A program made the translations under genes and the position numbers. A stretch of DNA of 64,000 nt, taken from assembly GCA_009741485.1 (NCBI GenBank), contig CM019237.1, positions 46,546,982 through 46,610,981 of the forward strand. The letters run 5' to 3'. The notes under the pieces were generated by a model. It saw nothing but the letters and a program-made list of their open reading frames with translations. It did not search any database and was not told the origin of the DNA. Of the stretch, positions 11,101-24,000 are shown one piece after another (the stretch's first letter is position 1; the number at the start of each line of letters is the position of its first letter). This stretch comes from Malurus cyaneus samueli (Eukaryota; Chordata; Aves; Passeriformes; Maluridae).

Positions 11101-11650
11101 GGGACTGGCAGAGAAGAGGGTTATTGGATGAACAAAACTAACACAAGATTAATTTCTTAACTGACTTGGAGATTTTACTACAGCATGAGAGGCTTTTTTC
11201 TGGAAATTCAAATAATTCATAGCCTTTACACTTGCCACAGATAGTGAAATGTAAGCATCTGAGGAACAACCTGATTTTACAAGTTTGGGGGTTTGAGAGC
11301 AGTTTGGGTATGGGAAATATAAAAATACATGTATATATGTATCCATATGAATTTACTGCCATAGCATTTTAAGTTTCTGTCAGTGAGCTCTTCATTTTAT
11401 CTAGACTTGTTTCTTTTGTGTGATGTTGTAGAAGCTGCACCGATCCTGTCTTTTTGCTCCGCCATGGTCAGGCCCAGGCAAAGCAAGGTGTGATGGTGTT
11501 GGGACACACTCCACAGGTGGGAAGAGGGATGGAGCCACAGGCGGGCATGCAAAGTCGCTTTCAGAGTTTTGGAGATAGGAAGGCTGAAAAGGGATGAAAG
11601 AATGAAAGAAGCAACTGGCAGAGGACAGCGGGGAAAAGGCGGGCGGTGGG
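8102..11650. other. Intergenic region between ACTR6 and BLTP3B promoters, LTR-distal part
   Basis: About 3.5 kb with no recognisable gene. It holds a perfect 12-bp inverted repeat (9171-9227) and a GC-richer block near 9945-10270 with no family match that I know. The short ORFs (for example 9588-9872, 10289-10549) have no codon-level or domain support. Confidence 0.75.
9171..9227. repeat. Perfect 12-bp inverted repeat with 33-nt spacer
   Basis: Arms TAATGGTCTGTC (9171-9182) and GACAGACCATTA (9216-9227) are exact reverse complements. The left arm also begins a smaller palindrome, GGTCTG-T-CAGACC, at 9175-9187. A folded RNA would give a 12-bp stem with a 33-nt loop. Confidence 0.9.
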
Positions 11651-11892
11651 GCTGAGGCGTGCAGAGGCTTTGGGCGCTGAATGGGGACGGAGACGCTGAT
11701 CAAGCAGGCAGGGGCTCGGCCTCTATACCTGCCCCTGCTCCCGTGCCCTGCACCTGTGCTCTGCTCCTGTGCCCTGCTCCCTTCCCCTGCCCGCTCCTGC
11801 CCGCCCGGGGCCGCCGCTCTCGGCGCGGGGCGGGGGCCCCAGGCCCGTCCCGCCCCGTCTCGCCCCCGTCACCAGGCGATGCTGCGGCCAAG

Positions 11893-11913
11893 ATGGCGCC
11901 GGGCGTCGAGTGA
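11893..11913 (+). promoter_or_regulatory. Upstream ORF 1 in the BLTP3B leader
   Basis: ATG within the YY1-like element opens a six-codon frame (MAPGVE) ending in TGA at 11911-11913. It is only translated if transcription starts upstream of 11893, which is likely but unproven. Confidence 0.45.
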
Positions 11914-11977
11914 GCGCGAGTGGGATAGAGGCTCCTCTCCCGGCGCTCTCCCCACCCCGGGCAGGGCGGGCGCAGGG

Positions 11978-12013
11978 ATGAAGCGCGTTCCTGGTCCCGG
12001 CTGGTCGTTGTGA
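11978..12013 (+). promoter_or_regulatory. Upstream ORF 2 in the BLTP3B leader
   Basis: ATG at 11978 with G at -3 opens an 11-codon frame (MKRVPGPGWSL) ending in TGA at 12011-12013, 22 bases before the main ATG at 12036. Its context (GGGATGA) is fair, so it could lower initiation at the main start. Confidence 0.55.
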
Positions 12014-12035
12014 GGGGTGCGGGCAGGCAGACACC

Positions 12036-12079
12036 ATGGCGGGGATTATCAAGAAGCAGATCCTGAAGCATCTCTCCAG
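12036..12079 (+). CDS. BLTP3B: BLTP3B coding exon 1
   Basis: 44 bp. Encodes [14 protein letters not shown] plus the first two bases of Arg15. Donor CCAG|GTCAGT at 12080. The frame continues open into the GC-rich intron, but that is read-through, not coding. Confidence 0.94.
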
Positions 12080-15000
12080 GTCAGTGGGGCGCGGTGCACC
12101 GGGCAGGCTGAAGGGGCGCGGGGCGGGGCGACGGTGGGTCCCTGTGCCGGAGAGCGAACCCCGGGCTGCGCGCTGGGCGGGGGGACCGGGTCCGTTCTGT
12201 CCGCGGAAGGGAGAGCTGAAGCCGGCTCCTCGTAGTGATTTGGAGGCGGAGGGGGTAGCCGGGTGCCCGTGTGGGGCTGTCCGGCGGCCACAGCCGCTTA
12301 GTTGGCCGCTGGCTCCCCGTTCCCTCGCTCGGCGGCCGGCGGCGCAGACGGGGAACGGGCTCGGTCTGCCTGGCGCAGGAGGGAGTCACCGAGTGAGTCA
12401 CCGCCGAGCTCCGGCCGCCTCCCCGCCGGGCAGACGGTGTCCGCCCCCGCTAGCCGAGGTGTGCGGGGGGCAGAGAAGGGAGGAAACCCCCGGCCTTCGT
12501 GGTGCCCAGGCGGCGAGGGGAACGGCAGCCGCCCAGGTGCGCTGGCCGGCGGGGGCTGGGACAGCTCGGCCTGTGTCCTTGCAGCTCAGGTCGCAGCATC
12601 TGAGCTTCTGAGCTCTTGAGACACAGGTGAGGCCGGGCAAGAAAAAGGTAACGCAGAGGGATTAGAATAAGTTCCTGGTTTTCTGGGTGACCGAAATAAT
12701 GTCTGCGGTGCCTCACGGCCTAAAACAAAACAAGCCAATCTACTGTAAATTTCTTAGCTGTCAATGTCGTTTGCTTGAAAGATGGAGAAATCGCAGAAAG
12801 TACACATTCTGATTCATACAGTTCTAAAAAGCCACATCACGTTTCTACCATTTTGTAGAGAGAGACAAAGACCCGTTAGGTACTGTCATAATACCATAGC
12901 CCTGCAAATTCTTCAGGGCTTGCTTATATGTCTTAAAAAAATTTAACGCTTTTCCAAAACGTTTTATTCCACTGTTGTATTTCTGAAAAGTGTTTATAGA
13001 GAATATCAAACAAAATGAGGTGACAGATTGTCATTCGACTAATCTGTTGTTGATGCACATGGAAAACATAATTCTCATTCCAAATCCTTTTATATCTATC
13101 TGCTAAATGTGATGTATGAAGCGGTAGTAGAATAATTTTTCTTCTCTGCCCTGCTCGTGAGTTATGTAGCAGGGAGTGCTGATAAAGAAATCTTTTCTTC
13201 CTATGAAAATGACAGAGCACTGTGTGAATGGAAATGCAACATGAAGATGTCATCAGCCTTGAGTCAATTTCCTAATCAGCAGTGTGCGTGGAATAGCTGG
13301 ATTTAGCAGCTTGTTTCCTGTAGTGGTATATAGCAAGCTTTATGGAAAGTGAAGTGAACTCTAGTCTCTGTGTTTAGGTTAAACTCTAAAATGTGTCTGG
13401 GAACTAGGCATGAGTAAAATGAGTCAGTTTTTGTCTAGTTTTTCAAATGAACAGCTGCATAGGTTAGAACTAAGAGCTTTGTCATGTTGGTAAATTTGTG
13501 ATTGCTCTCTTGTGCGTTGTGAGAAAGGTTACTCACCAAGTCTATGTCAAGTGATTATAACACATTTTATCACTTCTGGAAAGCTTATGAGATATATCCA
13601 TTGACCTGGTAGCAAATTGAAGCTGATGCTCATAATCCATACTGTTCAAAGAGTGTGTTTGCTATGTTTAGACAGTATTATTAACCTGCTTGTTATGGGT
13701 GTTCTTCATTACATGTCTAGATAATGTCTTTACTTCCTACAGAACATGTGTTTTAGTGGTTGCAGAAGTTTGTTACTCAGGCAAACAGAATTCAAGTGAC
13801 ATGAGATTCTTAAATTTCAGGACCTTGATTTTTCAGCAGAAATTATAACAGTAATATTTCAGAATTTTCTTTAATAAGTTTTGTAAGAATGTGATTAAGG
13901 AGCCGAATACATAAGGAATTTCCTGTAATAGAAAGAATGACAAAGGACACTCTCACATTTTACTCTTACTACATTAGTTCCTGTTCTTCAGTTTTCATAG
14001 CATCTTGAAACTGCTGCCTGCTTGTCATCTTCAACAAAGCAGGCATTAGTGGCAGGATTAAAATTTTTAGGAAGAAGTCCACCTATAACGAAGCAATAGT
14101 GGAAAGATTTAGCCTCTTATCTTGCTTTATTTTGCTTTTTGATTATTTCCCTTAGGTTTGAACAAAGATATGAACTTGTACCGTAAGTTACAGAGAAGTA
14201 CTTCGATTTTTGGCCACAAACCACTGTTGAGGTTGGAAGGGATCTTTACGGGTCATCTTGCCTATCTCCCCCAGTCATCATTGATTTGGCAGCATTTGCT
14301 GTGAAGATTGCTGCAATATCTGTTAATCATATGTTATCAATTTTCAGCTCTTTTTTACTATCTAGATACTATATCTTCTAATTTAAAAGTGTTGTGTCAT
14401 TCAACAGTGCAGTTTGCATTTAGCAGTTCACAGTGCTTTTATTAGATGAACTGATAATGGACAGTGGTATGAAGGAGCCTCATCATTCTACATTTGTTAG
14501 ATAGGGGAAATTTTACATAGGCATGAATCTTTAAAGTCTGAGAACAAGAAGAAGATGACCCAAACTACATTTTGAAACAGTTTTGGTATCTACATTACTT
14601 TTTATCTTTGTAAAGGGTTTTTCTTACTCCTGTGTTACAGTTTAAGAGCAGTGAAGGTAATAAAGCTTATTTTATTCGGTTTGTGACAAATCTATATCTT
14701 GTATCAGGATCTGGTGATGAGTTTTCTGCTTTTTCAGTCTTTTAAAATTTGAAGAAATGTCTTCTATCTTCAACATGCATTTTTCTTTCCTAAGGCTGTG
14801 GTAGAAAATGAGAAGGAGGGAAGTGGCAGGACCAAAATAAGTGTGTTTTTGTTGTACTTCATATTGTGTGGTGCTTGGTATAGGATTTGATACTAAATGT
14901 ATCAGCTAAACTGAAGAGGTGAGTTTGTCATTTGGAGGCTTGAATTTTTGTCAGCTCCATATTGTGCTGGGTGTGGTTTTGCTGATTGCAGATGATGGAT

Positions 15001-18000
15001 TGTTTATTTCTTATGTGCCCTAAAATGAAACGAGTGTCTGGATAATGGCCTCATCCTTTACAGAGGTAGGAAAGACATACCATTCCTAGAAGTCTTTCTA
15101 GTGTTGGGATTACCTACTGTGAAGGTCTTTCCCAGTGAACTGAAACTTGTGTTGAATCTTCATTTGTGCTGTTAGGTATCTTCAGTGCGTAAGAGATTTG
15201 TTGTTGAAGAGCACCTTTTTATTGCAAGATTTTGTGCTCAGTGCTCTGCTATGATGATAGCAGATATCCATCAGTATTTCTTCTTTGTTCTCAGACTTTG
15301 TGGACAAGTGTATGAAACAATGGTGTTAAAGATTTCCAATGGGAATCTAGATCGCCATATGCAAGTTCACTGTGGTGTTGCTGTGATACTGTCTGTGGTT
15401 GTAAGGGATCATCTTCATGGCAGTTTCAGTCTTAGATTGTTCAGATGGGAGATACATCGAACAGAGATCAGGTATTACTAACACAGACTTGTGTAAGGGT
15501 GTTTTCAGGTGTTTCATAGTTTCGGCTTTTAGTATCATTGAAATTCCTTTCCTAGTTAATGAGCAACTTCAGTCCTCTGTATATCTGCATTATCCAGCCT
15601 TTCTGTGAAAAAGTTTTGTTTATCAAGTCATGTGTGAGAAGTATGAAGGAAAGCTTATAAACTTTGCCTCTCTGTTAAGCAGCCACAACTGAATATGACA
15701 GTCTCCACCTCAATTAACTCTATTAACTATTAATCAATATTAACTCTAATATTAACTCTAATCAATGATAACACATAGTACAACTTAAAAAGTTACAGTT
15801 AGCATCTTACTTGCTATTTTCACAGAGAAAACAGCGGGAGGTTTTAAAGTGCTTGGTATGGCAGAAATTATTTTCAGTTGTGTCATTAGTTAATGTTCTG
15901 CATGAACTTCGACCTTTGATTTTGCTCATCTGAATCAATAGATGTGAACATACTAAGATTTCAACAGAAGAAAATTGCAGTGAGTTTTGTGACAATTATT
16001 TACGTTTCATAATTGGGAAGTCATTCTAAAGCTCATATGAAGAATGGTTGTACGAACAATAGCATACCAACTGTATGGATATCAGGAATCAGCTGGTCCT
16101 GATACAAACAACAATATCCTACCCCATTTGGTACATCCTCACTGATAACATGTCCTACCAAAATATTTGCCCTGCATATTGCCTTGCTTTTATGCCAGTT
16201 AAACACTGGTTGGTGAGGAGTGTTGCCCCCTCAAGAGATCTGAGGGGACTCCTTTTAGAATAAAGCAGTTGTAATACCTTTATTTGACTAGAATGGGCTG
16301 TTTTCTTCCTGTAAGTAAATTAACAAAATTGTTTAGATGAACTTTGAAAATTCTGCTTGTAGCAAAATAAGTAGGTTTTTGCTTATTTTCAGTTCTGTGT
16401 ATTCCACTTCTGTATCACTTTCGTTTTGTGGAAGTTAGCCAATTCCTTTAGCCAGCCAAAGAGCACAAAGTGTGTACTTTTCTGCTTCTCTCTTTGTAGT
16501 AATTTTGCAGAGTGTACTCTATGTGACTGACTTTATTGGCTTGTGCAGTATGTGAGAAAATTGCAAAACACAATGTAGACATAACAATTTCTGTTGTTCT
16601 GAATGAATCTGTTCTGAATCTGAATGCTTACAGGAAGTGTCAGCATTATCTCTGTCTTAAATTTTGCACCAAGTGAAAGAATAAGCCTGAAAAACATCAG
16701 GTAGTAAAGCAGAACTGCTTGAGACAGCAGAAAAGGAGGAGGAGAAAGGGCAATTTAAAGTTTCACTATAATCCCGTATTTCTTAAATTCTCATATGTTT
16801 GAAAATCAGTACTTTTAGTGTTTAAGTGGAAACTTAATGCCAACAGTTTTTTCTCTGTGAATGTGTTGGTAATGTACTAATGAGTATAAAGGAATCAATA
16901 AATGCGTTTTTCAACAGAAATAAAAAACTTTCACTTTCTTCTGGTTTTGTTAGTAGCTTCATGCATCATATTGCATTTTAAGGTTCTGTAACAGAACATC
17001 TTCTAAAATCCAAACTGACATTGCTACGGTGCTTTATGAAATTACACAGGTATTTTGGAGATAAGTGAGCAATAATGTATTTTCTTGTAGAATTCCTAAT
17101 CATTGCATTTATTTAAAAGTTGGTATTAAATCTTGTGTTACATCTCAGAAAGATCTCTTTAATCTTTCAGTAGCATTTGAGTTAAAATAAACTCACGAAA
17201 CTTGACTTCTGCGTTTCAGTTTAACATTATGTTTGCAACTGTATTACAGACATTGTGTATGTACGATTAAAGTTCTGCTGAAGCTTTGTTGAAGTCAGAG
17301 AACTCTTGTGCATACATAATAATAATAATAAAAATGAATACATTTCCACAATCAGCTCGAATTAATCAGTAGCATTTTGCTTATATGCAATCATTTTCTT
17401 AAAGAATTCTCAGAATAGTTTGCTAATAAGTTGCACAGTTAAAATGGGTCTTGGTCGCTGTTGCAGTTACCTGACATGCCAGTATGAAAGATGCCCTGGA
17501 AAAAAAGGACATTTAAATAAAGCCTATGAGGAACAAAATTGTCTCTTAAGATCAAGTGATTATGGAGTATGTAAGAATCAAAACTAGCTCACGGTTATGT
17601 ATTTTGAAATTTATTATTTCTCCTGCTAAATCCTTTGGTTTTTGTTTTTTTTTTTAAATGTCAAAGCAGTATAAAAGTATGTGCTAAATAATTCCAAGAA
17701 TGAGAGGTGCTTTTTAAAGTGTCTTGTTTTATTTTTTTCTTTTTCCTACAAGCAGATTGGACGAAGGAGATCAGATAATTTCTGATGAAACATTAATGGA
17801 ATTATAAAGGCTTACATGAAGAGATTTATTTCACAGGTTTTTTTTGCAAATCATGGGAATGATTGCTATGAAGTAATTAGACAGTGTATCTTGGGTTTGG
17901 CCGCTTGCACAATAACTCATATTTCTTCATCCAGTAACTCCTGTAGGAGTACACTTCCATGCAGCTAGTCTTAACCATGGTTCAGATCTCTTCATTGTCT

Positions 18001-21000
18001 CCTTTTTTGATGAGAAAAAACATTAGAGGAAAGAGCTTCAGCTAGGCCATGCCTTTTTGTTCTTCCAGCCTCCCCAGGATGGGTGTACAAGCCTTGCTAT
18101 ATGAACGTCCCTAGCACAGATTTTATGGCAGCTCTACCGTGTATCTTCATCAAGTAGCTTGAGAACACCAGAGGGGTTTTTTTTCCTCAGAGACCCTTGC
18201 TGCTTCTGACTCCCAAGGAAGCAACACTTGGATTCAGCTACCCAGGAATCTGAAAGTTTTGCCTACTTCTGGAACAGTTTTCATGTTGTTTCATTGTTGG
18301 CAGTTGGGAGACCGGAGAAAAATCATAATTTGTAACTAGGTGTAATTCACTTAAGTGATAAATCTCTTAAATGCTGTTTAGATATCCCAACAAGCTACTT
18401 GCCAAGGTACTGTCCAGATGTTTGGGTTTTATTGTACCCAAAAGGGTAAAAGTGTAGGAATTAATTCTATTTAAGCTGAAGCATCTCTTTGAGATGAAGA
18501 CAGTTTGCAGAAAACTTTTTCTTTTTTCTTGAGGAGCTTATTGTACTACAATTTCATAGCCTGCAAAATCAAACTGTCAGATATGTAAAGGTCTTTGTAG
18601 CGCCACCCCAAACACAAAAACAAATTCAGAGGTCCCATTCTGCTACATCTCTAGGGTCAGGTTTCTTTAGTGTGAATTTTGAATAGCTGATGTTGAGACA
18701 CTGAATAGGAATAGATAATGTGGGTTGAGGAATCTCAGGCTAGGCAAAACAAAACTGAAAAGTTGTCTCCCATTTAAAAATAAAATAAAATCCTCTTATG
18801 CTGCATCTTTGGGCTCTCTTCTGTCTCGTCTTCCAAATGTACTTACTGAGTATTTCTGAAACCACTTGGCTATTATTACACAGATCTTTTCTGCATGATT
18901 TTCTTTATAAGCTGCTCATGTAAACAGGGCTGCGGTATTGTAGTATCAGACAGCAAGGGATATTCTCATGGGAATCTATAGAGTTTTACACAGGTCTGTT
19001 TCCTTTTGAGTTCTGTAGCGTCATGAAGTGTAACAAACTGTTGTAATTGCAGGTATCTTCAGCTAAAATTCTCTTACATTATTGTATCACTCCTTTTTCC
19101 CTTTGAACTTGATCCCTTCTGTGTCCCCTGTGTCCCGTTCCCTGCAGCGCTTCCAGCTGGCTCTGGTGGAGATTGGTTTGCTGTGAATATCCTTACTACC
19201 AAAATGAGTACCAGAAGCTTCTCAGAACCTGTGGCAACTGACCACTTGCTTTCACCAGGAATAGGGGCCTTATGTCTGAATACCTTGCCCTCAGGTAACT
19301 TCCTGTCTCCCACCTTTGTAGAGTAAATGTACAAGGTGGTATGTATTTATATAGATTTAGGAGTGAAGTGAGCTCTATAAAATTATTTGGGTTTTCACTA
19401 CTGTTTCTTTTTTAACTTAGAATTCTGTAAATGGTAATTGTTTGCTATGCAGCTGCATGTTTTGATTTTTGGGGGTTTTTATAAATCCTAAACTAAACTA
19501 AGTTGTTACAACTAAAATTTACAAAACTGTTTTGTGAACTAAATCAGCGATCCCATTTTAAACATACCTTTTAGTGTTTTCTAAATGCAATCTAGGTGTT
19601 TCCCGATATCTTTAGGCTATGTGACATTTACTGTTTATCATTTGCATCTGCTTAATTCCTTTTCATAGCTTACTGTGTGTTACCTCTGTATTGATATATT
19701 TGAAGGGTCAGTCAGCTTTTTACCTAGTTTACAGAAGAAATTGACTGATTTTCTTTTTTTAAAGGAGTTCTTATATTTTATACCTTATCAAAAGATACTG
19801 TGTAGTGTGATGTGATCAGTTAGCATTAAAAAAGATATCTGCTAATGTCATATAAGTAAAGGATGCTGTTTTCAAAAGGCAGATGTTATACTTTTACACT
19901 GTCTAATTGTTTCTTGATTTTAAATTTCTAAAATTGTTTTTCATTAAATGGCTTTTCTTTGTATTAGATACAAAATGTTGTATCTTAAGTGGAATTTAAT
20001 AGTTATCAGGCGTAAGCAAATTGAAGTGGTTTTTTTTTCTGCCTGCGGTGGGGAAGTTGCATTTACATTGCCACATACGTTTTGATGGATTTGGGATTTG
20101 TGTTATCTTGTATTCAACAAATCATTAAGGCCTCACATGTGTATGTAGGATTGTCATGTTTGAATAAAGTTCTCTGGGTTTGATCATATTCGCCATTTCT
20201 CTGCTTGCTGTGAAAAGACTTATGGAATCGAAAAGCTAATATTGGTCTATGTAAGGGTTTATTGTAAATGAAAGATAAATTGCTTGAGCAACATTTCACT
20301 AGCAAGATGATTATCACTCATGCAGTGTAAGCTCCTCATTTATGCACAGTGCTTGTCTGTGTCTGAGATGCGCATATCTGCTTCATGACACATAATTAGA
20401 TAATAACCATTGATGACAGCAGCTGTCTTAGTTCTGCCTGTACCCAAAAAGCAAGCAATAGAGTTTTTCTAAATAGAAAGAAAATTATTTCGTATATATG
20501 TTATTATAGAATTAAATAGGAGAAGCATTATGTACTGTCAAGAGACTTGGTGGGGATGTCAGTATTTGAGAAGGTATGGAATGGGTCTTGAAGTGGATAG
20601 GAGCATACTGAGATGTCTTTAGGAAGTTACCTAGAGTAGGAGTCCCTGCTGAAGGCCTTCTGTGTTGTGATGAAATGGAAGCAATTATTTGAAAAGTGTG
20701 ATGTACTATGCAGGGCTCCTAGGATGGGATGGATAAGGGGATGGTGTAACACTGAGCCAGATGTGTTGCACAAATACTGGGCCAAGGTCCTAATTAGTGA
20801 TTTCCATGGAGAGGAAGATCTGAGTTTAGTCTATGATAGGTCAAAAAGCCTGATGAGTGTTAGCTAACCCTTGCAGTTCACCTGCTGGTAGGAACTTCTT
20901 GGGAGAAAACTGCATGGTATTTGGGAATCCATGCAGGACACAGCCTTCATTGCTGACATAGATGGATTCTGGATGCAAGCAGGAGGATAACTGGAGGAAT

Positions 21001-24000
21001 AGCCTCTCACACCACCAAAGTTGTGTCAATTCTAGGCTTGTGTATTGGTCATCCATTGGTTCACAGTGCTGGTGAGATTTTACAGTTCTGTTTGGCAATG
21101 CTCTTCCTGGTGCAGAATGTGAGAGTGCCGTTGTTTGTAGGAGGAATTTTTTTCCAGAAATTTTAAAATTTATCCTTACTGGTGTTTATTTTCAACTCAA
21201 TGTGCTGTTAATATTCAAAACTAAAGAACTTAAGTGTTTTATGTGTCAGAGTGTGTATAGTTGATCCTACCATGTAGTAAACATAAAAGGTGTTACCTCT
21301 CCCCAAAAACCCTACCACTTTTTTAGAGCTTCTGATTTTTATACTGTATTCTATCCTGATGTTTTAATGGATATTAAAATACTTTGCAATTAGTGATTCC
21401 TTGTACTTACTTTCAAAGTATTCTGTTTAGTTTCTTGTATGGTTTTGTTTCTATATTAAGGTAAATGAGCAGCTGATTAACTTTTTGTGCTAAAAAATAG
21501 CACTAATTATTATTTTTATAGTAAAACTTAATAAAATTAATATTTTAATAAGTGGAAAAAGTGTCCAAGATGAAGACATTCCATATTTTGTGGTGATATT
21601 TAGTACTACTTGCCAATCATTTTTTATACACAGAAGTACTTTAACCTTTATATATCTCAGGCAATTTTTCATCAATCGTTTCTTATCTTCCTGCTTTATT
21701 TCCAAAAAAATCCGTCTTTCACTTAGAACTCAGTAGTTTCCATGACATGTATTTTCAAATGTTGTGTATCTTGCATCAGCAATGAGTTGGCTACTGCTGC
21801 AAAGCCATTTGCTGCTGTTTTGGGTTCCTCAGAAAGATCGTTTTCTGTGGTCTTGATTAATATGACTTGTATGCTACATGTCAGCTTTTATACATTTTAA
21901 CTCAGACCGCAGAGCTAAAAGTTTTTACTCCTAAGCTTACATAAAGCACAGCTAATGTTTTTTGCTAGGTGAAATACTACTTTAATACATTAGATTAAAA
22001 TTAAAGCATCCCTAGGACAACCAGGACTCACTCAAAGGTCCGTCCCAGTACACCAGCTTTTTCTAGGGCGTCGCTAAATATATTCAGTGCTTTTGGCTTT
22101 CTGCAAATCCTTCGGACAGTGAGTTATGTGATATTGTTGCTCTTGCAGTCTCCTGACCAATACTAACTCTAAGCCTTTACTGTTAATTTTATAGCACTTT
22201 TTGTGATGCTTTTTCAGTGAAGTTTTTTTAAGTACTCAGAGAAGATATCAGCTACCTGATTCTAATCTTGTTTTTTAAATTTGAAGGATTGAAATTGACT
22301 TCTTTTACAGAAGTTAGTTCTTTTAAAATTTAGTTATGTTTTTCCCCTAGTCTATCACATCCTTGCAAAATTTTCATTAGTTCGTTACTTTATCGATGCA
22401 GGCCAAACACTTGTTGCATCTGTAAAGACTGTCTTTAGTCAGTCTTTCACTTAGTGGCAGCTTAGTCTTTAATCCTGTGTGGCCTTTTCTGTTCTGTCGT
22501 ACTTGGATCAAAAAGAAATCTGAATGTCACTGGGCTTAATGTTACTGGTTTGTAGAGTTGTATTTTAATCTAGGCAGTTTTTCTTTTTCCCATATATAAC
22601 TTGCTACCATCTAAATAGATCTAATCATCTTGATACTTGGGACTTATGAAGTGCTGTTGCAGGAAAAGGTACTGCTTTGCAGCAGTGCTCCTGAACTCAG
22701 AATTTACATGTGGTGTTTTTACCCTGAGACACTGATATTTCTTTTGGCTACAGCAAAGAAAATATGAGAGAGGAAATCATTATGTTACCTGCAGCATGCT
22801 ATTTGTATTTTTTTTCTTACTTGAAGCTGGGGGGAGTTAAATATATTTTTTTTCCCAGCTCAAGCCAGTTATTGAAAATCAGCTGTGGTTTGTGATATTA
22901 CGCTGGATGAGAGAACACATAACATTACATATTGTTGATCCCAATACTTTTTTTTTTCTGTGGCAGTTTCTGTGGCAGATTTGACAGAGAGTTAGTTCTA
23001 TTCGTCTCTTACTTAAACTTGAAATCTTAAAATTTGAAGTGGTACAGTGAGCTGAATGAGCCCTTCCCTCTGTTACTTAGAGTCATGGGAAGCAAATGTC
23101 TTCCTGAGAAACTTGATTGAAAAAGGCCATTTTTCTTGCTTCAGAAATGTTGTGTAATGTTCCTTAGAGATCAAATAACATGGTTCAACCAGGTGAAACA
23201 GTAAAGAAAAAAATCAGTTATCTTTGTGTTCCATTTCTGCTGTTCCGTTATTGATCTATTTGCCATTGCTTAATAGGTCATGCTTCCCTTTTTCAGAACC
23301 TGTTGTTTCAGCAGTTTGAGTTCATAACAAGGAGATAAGCAAAACTTGTGACACATACTCTGATTTAGTAGTCTGTCATGATTAGAGCATACATTTAGAA
23401 TAATATTGCTGAGGAAAATTTATTTTAGAAGCAGTGAAGGCACAGGGTAGAGCTTGGCAAAGCGATTGTGTACTCAAGAGGATGTGCAGAACAGCTGAGA
23501 ATCTGTGTCCAAATGTGATCCAGACTTCTGTTATTTCTCTACTAAATCCAGAGGTTGGCTTTTCTGTTGACAAACTTGACAAGGCATCTGGTATTCACTC
23601 CAAGCCTTTGGGGAGTGCAGCCCTAAGCATCATATCGTGTGTTGGCCTTCATTATACAAACCATAAGCCTGTGACTTCAGAAAAGTGTTTTCCCATCTTC
23701 TCTACCTGTTATTGGGGTTTTTTTTTTTTGTTTCTGTTTTCAACTTCTTGGCCATCTCTGCCAGCATGGTGGAGTGCTCCATTCAGAGCTCCATGCCTGT
23801 GGTGTTGCGAACAAACCTTCAGAAAATAAGTATTTCAGTTAAAGAAATGCATCTTTTATGTAGATTTTGAGTTACTTTAGAGGGAAAAAACTGAAAGAAC
23901 TATTGTGATGCTGACAAAATACAGTGATTGTAACTTACTGCTCTGATTCTTAATAGTGTGCTATTACTGTGTAGTCGTTTACACTTTTCACTAAACTCTT

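Larger units (their letters stand above)
11690..12660. promoter_or_regulatory. BLTP3B: CpG-island promoter of BLTP3B
   Basis: GC-rich, CpG-dense block enclosing the 5' leader, exon 1 and the start of intron 1. CCAAGATGGCGCC at 11888-11900 is a strong YY1-type element of the kind found at or just after transcription starts of TATA-less promoters. That suggests initiation close to 11880-11890. No TATA box seen. Confidence 0.85.

Noticed and set aside
11701..12071. Divergent minus-strand gene starting in the BLTP3B CpG island (109-123 codons)
   Set aside because: Pro/Ala/Arg-rich frame of CpG composition, with no homology and no downstream splice partner recognised.
12036..12611. A 191-codon frame starting at the BLTP3B ATG
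   Set aside because: After codon 14 it reads through the GT donor into CpG-island intron. Human similarity resumes only at exon 2 (27909).
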